Assembly (NCBI RefSeq): GCF_020736705.1
Contig: NZ_CP085990.1
Location: 2,976,001-3,040,000, forward strand
Length of the DNA: 64,000 nucleotides
Direction of reading: 5' to 3'
Origin: Psychrobacter sanguinis
GTDB lineage: Bacteria; Pseudomonadota; Gammaproteobacteria; Pseudomonadales; Moraxellaceae
A model generated the notes under the pieces. It worked only from the letters and a program-made list of their open reading frames with translations, did not search any database and was not told the DNA's origin. Shown piece by piece: positions 1-9,500 of this stretch. The translations under genes and the position numbers were made by a program. The stretch's first letter is position 1, and each line of letters starts with the position of its first letter.

Positions 1-174
1 CTGAGTGGCAAATTTGGAAGTACCTGGCTTACGGCGGTCTAAATCTACCTGTAAGTCCTCACTACTCAAAGCCACACCTGGCGGAATACCATCTACTATG
101 GCCAATAATCCTTCACCATGTGATTCGCCACATGTGGTGACCCTAAACACCTGTCCAATACTATTCCCTGCCAT
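1..174 (-). CDS. aroC: Chorismate synthase, N-terminal part only (runs off the window)
   Basis: The reverse strand from the ATG at 174 encodes 58 residues that begin [20 protein letters not shown]. This is the highly conserved start of chorismate synthase, including the GESHG motif that helps bind FMN and EPSP. The enzyme removes phosphate from 5-enolpyruvylshikimate 3-phosphate to give chorismate, the last step of the shikimate pathway in the cytoplasm. The rest of the gene lies before base 1. It follows prmB on the same strand after about 110 bases; prmB-aroC adjacency is common in gammaproteobacteria, so the two may be cotranscribed. The identification is firm even though only a fragment is visible. 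Confidence 0.93.
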   Translation of the reverse strand, partial: MAGNSIGQVFRVTTCGESHGEGLLAIVDGIPPGVALSSEDLQVDLDRRKPGTSKFATQ

Positions 175-284
175 AACTCTTGCTCAATCTTATTTTGGTT
201 TATTTTGCTAAATGCTTGGGGCAACTTTAATTGCCCCATTTATAGCACTTTGCTGACTATCACTCACGGTTAGTTGCTATAGGC

Positions 285-1493
285 TTATGACTCTAATTGT
301 GCCACTTGAGCGGCAAATAGATGACGGTTAGCGACCAGTTCATCACGATCTATAGCGAATACCCCATTGCCGCCTCGGGCAAAGCTTAACCAATTAAACT
401 GAATTTCAGGATAGGCTTGACGTAAAGCCCAATCACTGTCACCCACCTCACAAACTAATAATCCTTCTGGAGAAAGATAATCGGCTGCTTCATTTAATAT
501 CTTATGAACCAAATCTAAGCCATCTTGACCCGCTGCCAAAGCATGCTCAGGCTCATGAATAAATTCAGGAGGTAATTCAGCCATTGCAGCAGCATCGACA
601 TAAGGAGGATTGGTCACAATCAATTCGTATTGATTTTCAGCCGGAATCTTATCAAATAAGTCTGATTCTATTAGATTTAATTGATGCTCCATACCGTGAT
701 GCTCAACGTTCACTGCCGCTACTTCTAAAGCAGAGGTGTCAATGTCGGCTGCATCTACCAAAGCATCTCTAAATCTGCTGGCTAGCGCTATAGCAATACA
801 GGCAGAACCAGTGCATAAATCTAGGATACGTTCTGGTTGGTAAAGCTGTTTGTTCTCAAGACCATGTAGATAAAAAGAAGGTAAGTCTGGGGTAGAGTCC
901 GCACCCAATGGCTGTGCAACGCCATTGGTCTCGAAATAAGGATAAAATTGCTGACGAATCAGTTCGGCAATAGGCGATCTTGGAATAAGCACCCGCTCAT
1001 CGACATAAAAAGGTAGGTCGCAGAAATAGGCCAAATTAACTAGGTAGCTTAAAGGCTTACGGTACACAATACGTGACTGTAATAAAGCCAGCACTTCGCC
1101 CTTCTCTGAAGGCGTCAAGCGACAGTCTAAAATTTGCTCATCAGCAGACCAATCCAACGATAAAGTATGCAATACAATAGCGGCGGCTTCTGCAAAGACA
1201 TCATTGGTACCTTGTGCCACTACTACCTCATAGTTACGCAGCTGAGTCACACAAAAACGAATGAAGTCACGGATACTATAAAGCGACTGAGCGGCTTCCT
1301 CACAATCGGCTAACAAGCCATCAAATTCACCATCTAAGGGGCTAGCCATGACATCATCTGCTATGCCTGTGCCTTCTGAACCTTGGATTTGGGCAAGAAT
1401 GGCTTGGGCATCTAAAGAAGCCAACGAAGTACTTTGATTGGTCATTTCGTCTAAACTTGAACTGTCTATTGAGCTTGAGTTATCTGTTGACAT
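285..1493 (-). CDS. prmB: Ribosomal protein L3 N5-glutamine methyltransferase
   Basis: A SAM-dependent methyltransferase of the HemK/PrmB family, which methylates a glutamine of ribosomal protein L3 during 50S assembly. The catalytic TNPPYVD motif (the NPPY that grips the glutamine side chain) lies near residue 295. The SAM-binding stretch ILDLCTGSACIAIAL lies near residue 225, and the substrate-loop segment ERVLIPRSPIAELI upstream is typical of PrmB rather than PrmC. At 402 residues it is about 90 longer than usual. The extra part is a Ser/Asp/Glu-rich N-terminus of low complexity, so a start further inside the gene is possible. It is transcribed towards aroC. Confidence 0.9.
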   Translation of the reverse strand: MSTDNSSSIDSSSLDEMTNQSTSLASLDAQAILAQIQGSEGTGIADDVMASPLDGEFDGLLADCEEAAQSLYSIRDFIRFCVTQLRNYEVVVAQGTNDVFAEAAAIVLHTLSLDWSADEQILDCRLTPSEKGEVLALLQSRIVYRKPLSYLVNLAYFCDLPFYVDERVLIPRSPIAELIRQQFYPYFETNGVAQPLGADSTPDLPSFYLHGLENKQLYQPERILDLCTGSACIAIALASRFRDALVDAADIDTSALEVAAVNVEHHGMEHQLNLIESDLFDKIPAENQYELIVTNPPYVDAAAMAELPPEFIHEPEHALAAGQDGLDLVHKILNEAADYLSPEGLLVCEVGDSDWALRQAYPEIQFNWLSFARGGNGVFAIDRDELVANRHLFAAQVAQLES

Positions 1494-1776
1494 AGTTAAT
1501 CTGCTATTCCCATTACTGAGTTAAATGCTAAAGTTAAATTGCTAATAAAACATTCTATATGATATTAATAAAAAAAATCAGGTTAGTTTTATGCACTTAC
1601 CCATTATAACCAACATTTCGCACTTGGCACTATCACCACCATAAATATCCCCCTCTATTTTTAACTGACTTAAATAGCACAATTGTTACGGTTACTTTAG
1701 AATTTGTGGTAAACATTTGCCAGTTGATACTTTTCGTCGCATAATAGCGACACCTCTTTTTATTGTGAATAACTGT

Positions 1777-3084
1777 ATGACTATGAACGCTAAACCTATC
1801 ACTACACAGATAACCGCTAAATTTGCTCCTAAATTACTTGCAGCGACTGTTGCGGCTACCTTATTTGCTTTTAGCAGCACAGCTATGGCAGAAACAGCAC
1901 CTAAAAAGCCCACTAAATCAGTGGATAGCCTTCAGCAGCTTATTAAAGATAAAAATACTGAGAGCGAGCAACAACGAGTTGCGGCTGAAAAAGCCCAGCA
2001 AGCTGATGTAAGTGGTGAACTGGCCTCTGACGATGCCCAAGACGTCGCTATTCAGACCCAGGTCAATAAAGAGATTGCCGAACAAACTAATGATGATGTT
2101 GGCACCGGTCAAGCCGTCGCTATGAGTAACTCAGCCACGGATGATGACTCTATTAAGAGCATCGAAAACAAAGATGGTAAGGTCTATAAAACCACCAACC
2201 TATCTAACTATGCTCGTGCTGTAAATAGTGCTGTTTGGACCCCAAATATGCGTAAAAACACAGCCATGACTGTAAAAATGCAAGCGTTGCTAGATTGGAA
2301 CCATGCTTCACCAGGTCCTATTGATGGTGGATGGGGTATGAACAGTACCAAAGCACTGTCTAACTTCCAAACCATGAAAGGATTGCCAAGCACGGGTAAA
2401 ATGGACACCGCCACTTGGAATGCTTTAACCAAGAATATTGATCCCAATCAGCCAGTACTGGTTCAATATACGTTAACCAAAGAAGATGTTAATACTAATT
2501 TTCAGGACACCCCTTCTGGATCAGAAGCCAAGTCCAAAATGAAAGGCTTGTATTATCAGAACATCAAAGAGATGTTGGGTGAACGCTTCCATATGGACGT
2601 GCGCTACCTTGAGAAGTTAAACAAGGGTAAAAGCTTTACTGAAGGTGAAACACTGACTGTTATTAATGTTGGCGAGCCCTTAAAAGAGAAGATTAACCGT
2701 GTTATTGCTGATAAAGCGACCAAGACTTTATATGCTTATAACGGTGATAAGCTAGTGGCTACTTATCCTACTACTGTAGGCAGCACCAGCACCCCTTCTC
2801 CATCAGGTACTTTCAAAATTGTTAATAAAGTTAAGATGCCATGGTACAAATCAACCGTCAAAAATGGTGACAAGTCACAGGTATTCATGTTGCCACCAGG
2901 ACCAAATAACCCTGTAGGTGTGGTCTGGATGGGTCTATCTAAACCTTCTTACGGTATTCACGGTTCACCAGTTCCTGAAGGTATCAGCCGTCAAGCTTCT
3001 GCAGGTTGTGTGCGTTTAACCAACTGGGACGTGCTTGAAGTATATGCGAACGTTGAAAATGGCGCTTCAGTAGAGCTTAAATAA
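1777..3084 (+). CDS. Secreted L,D-transpeptidase with peptidoglycan-binding domain
   Basis: A YkuD-family L,D-transpeptidase, which makes 3-3 cross-links in peptidoglycan or attaches proteins to it. I chose the ATG at 1777 (another lies at 1783) because a good signal peptide follows: a basic start, a hydrophobic stretch and a cleavage site after AMA near residue 35. An upstream in-frame TTG would add a tail that does not suit export. A Glu/Asp/Gln-rich linker follows, then a PG_binding_1 domain (about residues 165-220, MQALLDWN to MDTATWNAL). The catalytic YkuD domain is at the C-terminus, with the active-site pattern HG...SAGCVR near residues 395-415. The catalytic Cys is present. The gene is monocistronic, with no terminator seen after it. 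Confidence 0.9.
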   Translation: MTMNAKPITTQITAKFAPKLLAATVAATLFAFSSTAMAETAPKKPTKSVDSLQQLIKDKNTESEQQRVAAEKAQQADVSGELASDDAQDVAIQTQVNKEIAEQTNDDVGTGQAVAMSNSATDDDSIKSIENKDGKVYKTTNLSNYARAVNSAVWTPNMRKNTAMTVKMQALLDWNHASPGPIDGGWGMNSTKALSNFQTMKGLPSTGKMDTATWNALTKNIDPNQPVLVQYTLTKEDVNTNFQDTPSGSEAKSKMKGLYYQNIKEMLGERFHMDVRYLEKLNKGKSFTEGETLTVINVGEPLKEKINRVIADKATKTLYAYNGDKLVATYPTTVGSTSTPSPSGTFKIVNKVKMPWYKSTVKNGDKSQVFMLPPGPNNPVGVVWMGLSKPSYGIHGSPVPEGISRQASAGCVRLTNWDVLEVYANVENGASVELK

Positions 3085-3223
3085 TAAACCCTGTTTTGGA
3101 TTATAGATTTAGTTCTGTTTTATTGCAAATCGCATCGAACATTAATGACAGCAAAGACTATTCAGCAAATACTATTAGTGTAATGGCCGTAAGTTAATAA
3201 CTGTAAATATATAGGGGCAAGTT

Positions 3224-3865
3224 ATGACAAAAAGTTTGAGTATTATTGACCGCGCTATTGTTGGCTTTGATAGCAGCCTGCGTTCAGTCATTCCCCATTC
3301 GAATCAGACCGCTCGCCCCTTACCTGTTAGCTCCGATACCCTTCCTGAATTATCGATCAATGAGTCTCGCCATGTGGCGGGGCTTATGCGTATTAATCAT
3401 ACTGGTGAAGTATGCGCTCAAGGCCTTTACCATGGTCAAGCCTTTACCGCCAAAGATCAACAGGTAAAACAGGCAATGCAACACTCTGCCGATGAAGAGA
3501 TTGATCACTTAGTTTGGTGTGAGACTCGCCTTGACGAGTTAGGTAGCCATCCTAGTGTATTTACCCCGGTTTGGTATGGCTTGTCTTTTGGACTTGGCGC
3601 TGTTGCCGGTCTTATTTCTGACGAGTTTAGTTTAGGCTTTGTGGCAGAGACTGAAGCACAGGTGAGTGAGCATTTACAAGATCATATTGACCAATTACCC
3701 AAGCAAGACACTCGAAGTAAAGAGATTTTGGCTCAAATGAACATCGAAGAACTGCAACACCGTGAGGCGGCGCTAAATCACGGTGGCAAAGCATTATCCG
3801 CTCCCGTCAGAGTCTCCATGCGTTGGATGGCTAACCGTATGAAAAACTTGGCTTATCATCTATAG
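3224..3865 (+). CDS. coq7: 3-demethoxyubiquinol 3-hydroxylase (Coq7)
   Basis: A di-iron hydroxylase that adds the last ring hydroxyl in ubiquinone biosynthesis, acting at the inner membrane. The ferritin-like carboxylate and histidine ligands are all visible in order: HTGEVCAQGLYHGQ (near residue 65), ADEEIDHLVWCETRL (near 88), VAETEAQVSEHL (near 143) and EELQHREAAL (near 175). The 213-residue length is normal for the bacterial Coq7 family. The ATG at 3224 has the purine-rich stretch GGGGCAAG just upstream. It stands alone on the plus strand. Organisms with Coq7 usually lack UbiF at this step, which fits Moraxellaceae. Confidence 0.92.
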   Translation: MTKSLSIIDRAIVGFDSSLRSVIPHSNQTARPLPVSSDTLPELSINESRHVAGLMRINHTGEVCAQGLYHGQAFTAKDQQVKQAMQHSADEEIDHLVWCETRLDELGSHPSVFTPVWYGLSFGLGAVAGLISDEFSLGFVAETEAQVSEHLQDHIDQLPKQDTRSKEILAQMNIEELQHREAALNHGGKALSAPVRVSMRWMANRMKNLAYHL

Positions 3866-4219
3866 CTTTTGGTTTAATGGCTATTGTCCTTGGTTTAAAA
3901 AATAACTTCTTGGACCAAATCATAATCAAAGTTTACATCTGGCCTCTTTAATGCCTTTTGTAAAATTGATATGTTATACAACTTATTATATTCAAAAATC
4001 CAATTTTCCTTAAAACAGCTATATATAGAAAAACCTATATCTAGAAATTTAGCAGGTGAAAACATTGAATGTCAGACAGCGTTTGGCTGTTTAACGGCTT
4101 AAATTACCTCTATTTTTTTGGCCTCTAAATTATTTTAGATAGTCACTTACTCCCGCTAGTTTTCAATTTTGGATACATAATTTTTATCAGTAATTACCAT
4201 TGATTATAAGGACCTAATA
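3866..4219. other. Intergenic region, 354 bases, no gene seen
   Basis: AT-rich spacer between coq7 and the TPR-like lipoprotein gene. No convincing ORF, tRNA or strong terminator was seen. At about 4018-4046 a 13-15 base segment beginning CTATAT.TAGAAA occurs twice in tandem with small changes. The last 20 bases carry the ribosome-binding sequence (AAGGA) of the next gene. Confidence 0.5.
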
Positions 4220-5122
4220 ATGAATAAATCGGTATCTGTAAAACTTCTTTCAAGTGCACTTTTAGTGAGCTTGGTGGCCACAGGCTGTGAGTCACTACCA
4301 AACTCTGGCAGCAGAACAACAGGCTCAACTACTGCTGTGGTTACAGATGATTCTGTTGATGATACAGCAGCTATTAACGCAGACACGTCAAATGGTAGAG
4401 TGTACAAAGTTAAGTACGATGCCAACGAATTAAAAAACAATCCTTTGGTCAATGCTACTGACATCACTACAACTAGATTACCTGGTATTCCAACCCCAAT
4501 GGTTCAAGTATCTGATGCAAGCTATGTGACTACGGTATTAATTCCTAAAACGCGCATCAATCCAAATGACTTACTAGATGTAAGCTTATTAGATGATTTC
4601 ATTAATGAAATTAGCTCTAATGCACGTCATTATCCGCCGCGCTTCGATAGCAAATCTGATCTTTACTACGCTAAAGAAAAATTAAAAGAGTTAGAAGCTT
4701 GGATTCGTCCGTTTGCAGAAAACGAAAATGCTTCTTATGATGTACTTCTAAGAGCGGCTAAACTAAATGGTATGGGTCGTAACCTAGACTTAGGTTCTGA
4801 CTATGCCATTCGTGGCAGTACTTTTATCGCCAAAGCGATCGATAGACAGCCTGAGAGTGCTGAAGCTAACTTTATTTATGGCATGATGCTGTCTGAAGGC
4901 GGCGGTTTTAAAGAAGGTAAAAAATACCTAGTGAAAGCGGCTTCTCAAAACTATAAAGAAGCAGAGCAAAGTTTGGCTCAAGCTGACTTATTAAACGACA
5001 ACCGCGCCGCTGCCCTATCTCGTTTACAAGCGCTTCAGCAAAAGCATCCTGAAGATGCCACCATCGCTAAGCAAATTGAAATCATTGAAGCCGGTAAATA
5101 CTATATTTGGGATTTACGCTAA
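4220..5122 (+). CDS. Outer-membrane or periplasmic lipoprotein with TPR-like C-terminus
   Basis: A 300-residue protein with a lipoprotein signal peptide. A hydrophobic stretch is followed by VATGC, so the lipidated Cys is residue 23, and a low-complexity Ser/Thr linker comes next. The C-terminal 130 residues are helical, with alternating Ala-rich pairs (YAIRGSTFIAKAI, AEANFIYGMML, GKKYLVKAA, EAEQSLAQADLL) that look like two or three degenerate tetratricopeptide repeats. No enzyme motif is visible. A good ribosome-binding site (AAGGA) precedes the ATG. Another lipoprotein gene follows on the same strand, but a terminator lies between them. The function is unknown; a scaffold or assembly role would fit TPR proteins in general. 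Confidence 0.75.
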   Translation: MNKSVSVKLLSSALLVSLVATGCESLPNSGSRTTGSTTAVVTDDSVDDTAAINADTSNGRVYKVKYDANELKNNPLVNATDITTTRLPGIPTPMVQVSDASYVTTVLIPKTRINPNDLLDVSLLDDFINEISSNARHYPPRFDSKSDLYYAKEKLKELEAWIRPFAENENASYDVLLRAAKLNGMGRNLDLGSDYAIRGSTFIAKAIDRQPESAEANFIYGMMLSEGGGFKEGKKYLVKAASQNYKEAEQSLAQADLLNDNRAAALSRLQALQQKHPEDATIAKQIEIIEAGKYYIWDLR

Positions 5123-5157
5123 TCAATAACAGATAAAAAACTATCTATCGATAACAG

Positions 5158-5190
5158 TAAAGCCACTTAATTGTGGCTTTATTGCTTTTA
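5158..5190 (+). terminator. Rho-independent terminator after the TPR-like lipoprotein gene
   Basis: A 9-bp stem (TAAAGCCAC with GTGGCTTTA) with a six-base loop, followed by a T-rich stretch, 36 bases after the stop codon. Confidence 0.8.
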
Positions 5191-5401
5191 CTCTATCTCT
5201 CGTCACTTACAGTTCTTAGTGACTTATCTCCAAATTTCAACCCTATTTTTGACCTGACCTCTCTCACTATTGTCATACTAATGCTCTAAAAATAGAGTAT
5301 TATAATTTATCTTAACTGTATAAAATTTCGTTATCTGATCTATTTAATTTCAAAAATAAAATGCAATTATTTCTTCTAAGTCATTGATTACGGCCATATT
5401 T

Positions 5402-8131
5402 ATGCATAATAAACCTAGTTTCTCAAAACTGACTACCGCCCTTGCGTTAGCGTCAAGTATGGTTTTAACCACGTCGTGTAGTACGGTCTCTTTTAAAAAA
5501 CAAAAATCTAGCCAAACCATTGCCAATAACCGAGGCAATATCGTGACTAGGCCCACTTTAAGTAATAAAAGTGCTTCTCAGCTACTTTCTATTGGTATGC
5601 CTGACAACGAATGCTTAGATGACTTTAATAAGTGTCTTGTCCAAATTGACAAAGGTTTTTTGAAAAAAGACAGTCGAGAGTATTTGGCGTTACTGGCAGA
5701 ACTGCATCTAGCAAAGGCAAAGTCTATCGCAGAATCTGAACAATGCGTTGAAAGAGTTGTGCGGCCTCCCATTGACCCTTACTATGCAAATGCGCCTTTG
5801 ACCGAGGAACAGCAAGCCGAAGCATTGATTTATTTAAAGCAATGTAATGCCGCTTATCGCGACAATCTATTAAGTGCTATCAAGTACAGTTACGCTTATT
5901 TATTTTATTCACAATTAAACCCTAATACCAGGGATAATGACAACACGCTCAGTAAGCCGAAGACTTTATTATCAAGTTTGGATATTCAAACACAAGATGT
6001 CTATGAAGCTGCTTCTGATGCGCTCATCAAGCAACTTTATGCTAATAAAGACAGTTCGCAACAATCCAGCAAAGTCACCTCTTTTATTAGCTCAAAGCTG
6101 GTGCGTGATAGTGGGTTGTCCAGCCGTAATGGTTCAAATTATGCTAATGGGCCCAAATATGGAGAACAGATAAAGGTCTTAAATTTTACCTTCCCTTCAA
6201 TCCAAGACGACAAATATCTCGCAAGCCTTACGCGCGACAACTTGTCTAGCACTGACCTTGCTAAAGAAGGTGCTGATATAAATGACCGCATCGATGGAAA
6301 TAGTATTACCAAAGACAGTATTGTTGAAGACAGTATTGTTGAAGACAGTATTGTTGAAGACAGTATTGTTGAAGACAGTGCTGTTGAAGTCAGTAGTGCC
6401 AAACAAAATTTCGATAGCAATGATTCAAATCCTGTAGATGATAAAGAGCAGGCAATTAAAGAGTTTGAAGCTTTAAATCAGAACCAAGACATCGTTTCTA
6501 TTGATCTTTACTTGCCCAATGAGCCTGAGTACTTACAAAATACTGAGACCTATAATAAAAGCATTGATAAGTTATACGCCAGTCATGATATAAGTTTCTC
6601 AGGACTTAATACTATTAGTGAGCGAGAAGGTGTCGGTATCAGCTACGTGACCTTATTTGATGATCGCCCTAATACGTCCGTCAAAGCATTGTTAACCTCT
6701 GACAACAAGCAACTTAACTCAGAAGACCCCCGTGATAGAATACACCTAACCGGTAATTTATTACTCACCGGGGTGGTTATTCCAGAAGGCGAGCAATTGC
6801 AAGAGGTGTTAGCCACCAATAACTTTGATATTAAACTTTATAACCCGCATCACACCGAAGCGATTGATATGCTTGGTAAACCCTATTATTTGGCCGCCAA
6901 CTTCTCTGCAAGTTATGGTATGTGGCTGGCCGAGAACAATCTGGATAATGTGGGCTACTTTAACTTATTGGCCCGCCAGCAAAGCTTGATAATGCCTCAG
7001 TTATTCATGCTTGAACCTTACGATCCTAATAAACGCATTATTATTATGCTACACGGTTTGGCATCAAGCCCTGCGACTTGGATTAGTATTACCAACGATA
7101 TTTCACACGATGATGAATTGCGTGAAAACTACCAAGTATGGCAAATTTTCTACCCCACAAATATTCCAATTTTAGAGAACCGTTATAGAATTCAAGAACT
7201 GATTGAAACGGCTTATAAAATTAATGACCCAAATTCTGAACACATAGCAAGTCATAATTCAGTATTAATTGGTCATAGCATGGGTGCCATCATTGCCCGT
7301 ATGATGGTCTCTAATGATAATCTACAGGATCAGTTTCATAAATTAGCGCAAGAAGAAAATACCCCTCGTCTCAGTGATATATTGAACAATGAATTTGATC
7401 AACAAAAAGTACTTAATAGGTTACATTTAAAGCAACTTGACAGTGTAGACACTGCAGTATTTATCTCAGCCCCCTTTAGAGGTACCGACTTTGCCGACAG
7501 ATGGTTTACTCAGCTATTAAGACGCGTGGTACAGCTACCGATTGGGTTTGTCCAAACCGTTACCGGTAACTTAGCGAGTCTTGCCAGTGAAGATGAGCTT
7601 GCCAGCAACCCATTGGGTGCCCTATATTTCCAAAATGGGGCCAGTCAATTAAGTGATAAATCCTCATTCATGAAACTGACGGCGGACTTAAAAATTGCTG
7701 ATAATGTGACTTATCATTCTATTATCGCCAATAGAGACTCCGATCTATATAACGGTTTGATACGCTTAAATCTTACCACAGCACCAGATACTGCTTTGTC
7801 CAGTAACCCTGCGCCTAAAGTCCTTAAAGCTGGGGTGAGTCCGGAGATTTTGGGAGAAAACAGCACGGCAACATCAGATGGCATACAAGGTAAGGCAGCA
7901 GAAAAAGTCCAAGATGTGGCCCAATCTATTACCAATCCTACCTCTGACGGTATTGTACCTTATAAGAGCTCTCATTTAGAAGGTGCAGCCAGTGAGACCA
8001 TTATTAAAGGTAGGCATGGTATTCAGGATACACCAGAAGCAGTACTAACTTTACGTAAGATTCTACATCAACATCTAAAAGACCATCCGACTTATGAACA
8101 GGGAACGCAAAAAGAGGAAATAGAACCATAA
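5402..8131 (+). CDS. Large lipoprotein with C-terminal alpha/beta hydrolase (lipase-like) domain
   Basis: About 909 residues from the ATG at 5402. Starting here gives a compact lipoprotein signal ending LTTSC; an upstream in-frame TTG is less likely. The N-terminal half has no domain I recognise and contains a short VEDSI tandem repeat (near residues 305-330). The C-terminal half is an alpha/beta hydrolase: IIIMLHGLASSPATW near residue 550 (oxyanion region), VLIGHSMGAIIARMM with nucleophile Ser near 626, and RHGIQDTPEA near 870 holding a plausible catalytic His. HG plus GHSMG is typical of lipases, esterases and PGAP1-like proteins. It probably acts on lipids or esters in the periplasm or at the outer membrane. 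The substrate is unknown. Confidence 0.8.
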   Translation: MHNKPSFSKLTTALALASSMVLTTSCSTVSFKKQKSSQTIANNRGNIVTRPTLSNKSASQLLSIGMPDNECLDDFNKCLVQIDKGFLKKDSREYLALLAELHLAKAKSIAESEQCVERVVRPPIDPYYANAPLTEEQQAEALIYLKQCNAAYRDNLLSAIKYSYAYLFYSQLNPNTRDNDNTLSKPKTLLSSLDIQTQDVYEAASDALIKQLYANKDSSQQSSKVTSFISSKLVRDSGLSSRNGSNYANGPKYGEQIKVLNFTFPSIQDDKYLASLTRDNLSSTDLAKEGADINDRIDGNSITKDSIVEDSIVEDSIVEDSIVEDSAVEVSSAKQNFDSNDSNPVDDKEQAIKEFEALNQNQDIVSIDLYLPNEPEYLQNTETYNKSIDKLYASHDISFSGLNTISEREGVGISYVTLFDDRPNTSVKALLTSDNKQLNSEDPRDRIHLTGNLLLTGVVIPEGEQLQEVLATNNFDIKLYNPHHTEAIDMLGKPYYLAANFSASYGMWLAENNLDNVGYFNLLARQQSLIMPQLFMLEPYDPNKRIIIMLHGLASSPATWISITNDISHDDELRENYQVWQIFYPTNIPILENRYRIQELIETAYKINDPNSEHIASHNSVLIGHSMGAIIARMMVSNDNLQDQFHKLAQEENTPRLSDILNNEFDQQKVLNRLHLKQLDSVDTAVFISAPFRGTDFADRWFTQLLRRVVQLPIGFVQTVTGNLASLASEDELASNPLGALYFQNGASQLSDKSSFMKLTADLKIADNVTYHSIIANRDSDLYNGLIRLNLTTAPDTALSSNPAPKVLKAGVSPEILGENSTATSDGIQGKAAEKVQDVAQSITNPTSDGIVPYKSSHLEGAASETIIKGRHGIQDTPEAVLTLRKILHQHLKDHPTYEQGTQKEEIEP
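6314..6388 (+). repeat. 15-bp tandem repeat inside the hydrolase lipoprotein gene
   Basis: Four identical copies of GACAGTATTGTTGAA (6314-6373) and a fifth with two changes (6374-6388). The unit length is a multiple of three, so a change in copy number keeps the reading frame and only changes the number of VEDSI units. Confidence 0.95.
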
Positions 8132-8309
8132 TATATGCTAGGCAGTAGCCCTTGATAGACGCTACGCATAGATGTTTTTTTGTTATGCAGTTATGGGTAT
8201 GCCTTATTATAGGTAGTCTTGCTATGTGTCTTTAATAGATCATTTAGGCTTACAGTTTTGACTATTCAGCTTTGATTTTCCAGCCTTGATAACCGCTAAC
8301 CATTCACTA

Positions 8310-9236
8310 TTATAATTGTTGTAGGCTAAGCGCTTCTTGAACTGGCTTAAAGCTGCGTCTATGTTGTGGCAATACACCCAATTTTTGAATGGCCTCAATA
8401 TGGGCCTTTGTGGGATAACCTTTATGGCCTTCTAAACCATAACCTGGATGAGCAGCGCCATCCTTAATCAGTTGTCTATCACGACTTACTTTTGCCAGTA
8501 CACTAGCTGCAGCTATGGCACTGTGACGCGCATCGCCTTTTACCCAGGCTTCAGCATTGACACTGTGCTTTAATTCAGGACCAATATTATAGTGTTGCAG
8601 TAGTTGACTGTCTAAATCCGGTACTTTATTACCATCAATTAATAGGTTGAAGGCAATGTGATTTTGTGACGAACTGTGTATGTCTAAAAAGCCTTCTACC
8701 TCTAAAGACTTGTCTAAATTCGATTGCAAAGCTTGTACCATCTCAATCATTATCTGCTCACACGCCAAACGCATTCCCATCAAAGTCGCTTGTAGAATAT
8801 TGACCTCATCAATTACTGAAGCAGGGATTTCGACAATCATGTAAGCCAAAGCCTGCTGCTTAATAGGCTCAAAAAGACGCTCGCGCTTTGCCTCTGTCAA
8901 CTTTTTTGAGTCTGTAAGGATAGCTAAAGGTGTGTCTTGTAATGGATTTTGCTCTATTTCCGCAGACCACTGGCAGGGCAATATAGCCCCTGATACCACT
9001 ACGCTGCCATATAAAGGACCACGGCCTACTTCATCGATACCAATATCAAACTGTAGCGTAGGCTTCTTATCTCTTAACTCAGCCGATAGTGTATCTCTAT
9101 TATTAAGCTCAGCAGTCAAACCCTCATGATTGATATTTCCTTCGATAATAATCGTTGTGGCAAGAGGTAACGGCAAGCTATTTTGCAAAGAAGAAATAGC
9201 CGGTAATTCGGTAATGGTTTTATAAAACGAAGTCAT
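8310..9236 (-). CDS. rnhB: Ribonuclease HII
   Basis: Cleaves the RNA strand of RNA-DNA hybrids, including single ribonucleotides in DNA. The conserved core starts IGIDEVGRGPLYGSVV, with the metal-binding Asp-Glu pair. TDSKKLTEAKRE, LLIDGNKVPD and AAASVLAKVSRDRQL follow in the usual order. I prefer the ATG at 9236 (MTSFYKTI...). Longer starts, such as the ATG at 9275, fall in the right end of the IS200/IS605 element that has inserted just upstream. Even so there is an N-terminal extension of about 70 residues before the core. In many gammaproteobacteria rnhB follows lpxB directly; here two insertion sequences (about 2.6 kb) separate them, so rnhB may have lost its original promoter. Confidence 0.92.
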   Translation of the reverse strand: MTSFYKTITELPAISSLQNSLPLPLATTIIIEGNINHEGLTAELNNRDTLSAELRDKKPTLQFDIGIDEVGRGPLYGSVVVSGAILPCQWSAEIEQNPLQDTPLAILTDSKKLTEAKRERLFEPIKQQALAYMIVEIPASVIDEVNILQATLMGMRLACEQIMIEMVQALQSNLDKSLEVEGFLDIHSSSQNHIAFNLLIDGNKVPDLDSQLLQHYNIGPELKHSVNAEAWVKGDARHSAIAAASVLAKVSRDRQLIKDGAAHPGYGLEGHKGYPTKAHIEAIQKLGVLPQHRRSFKPVQEALSLQQL

Positions 9237-9268
9237 TAAATAGCTGCTTAGTATTGAGTGTTTACGGT

Positions 9269-9500
9269 TTGACATACTCCCACCACCAAACCTAACGGTT
9301 ATGGTGGGGGAATCTTTGCGACCCATAACAACCCCAACCTAGATTGAGTTGTTACCTTTCGCCAGTACACTTACGCTGATAAGTCACGTACTGGGGGAAC
9401 TCTTTACACAGTAGCAAGTCCTGCTACATCAGCTAACGCCTGAGAGCGTATATTGCTTGCTGCATTGGTATCACGGTCATGGTGTGTTTGACAGCTAGGA
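9269..9500 (-). ncRNA. Probable omega RNA (guide RNA scaffold) of the TnpB element
   Basis: In characterised TnpB systems the guide RNA covers the 3' end of tnpB and the right end of the element, and the guide is the flanking host DNA. This stretch is well folded. An imperfect hairpin lies at 9362-9394 (CCAGTAC with GTACTGG plus an inner stem), another at 9298-9331 (GTTATGG with CCATAAC), and one at 9279-9310. The guide would begin right after TCAA, that is, reading leftwards from 9268 into the rnhB leader. The 5' limit is a guess. Confidence 0.4.

Noticed and set aside
6139..6420. Two antisense open frames over the tandem repeat of the hydrolase gene
   Set aside because: They exist only because the 15-bp unit has no stop codons in several frames. 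Their proteins are low-complexity repeats.
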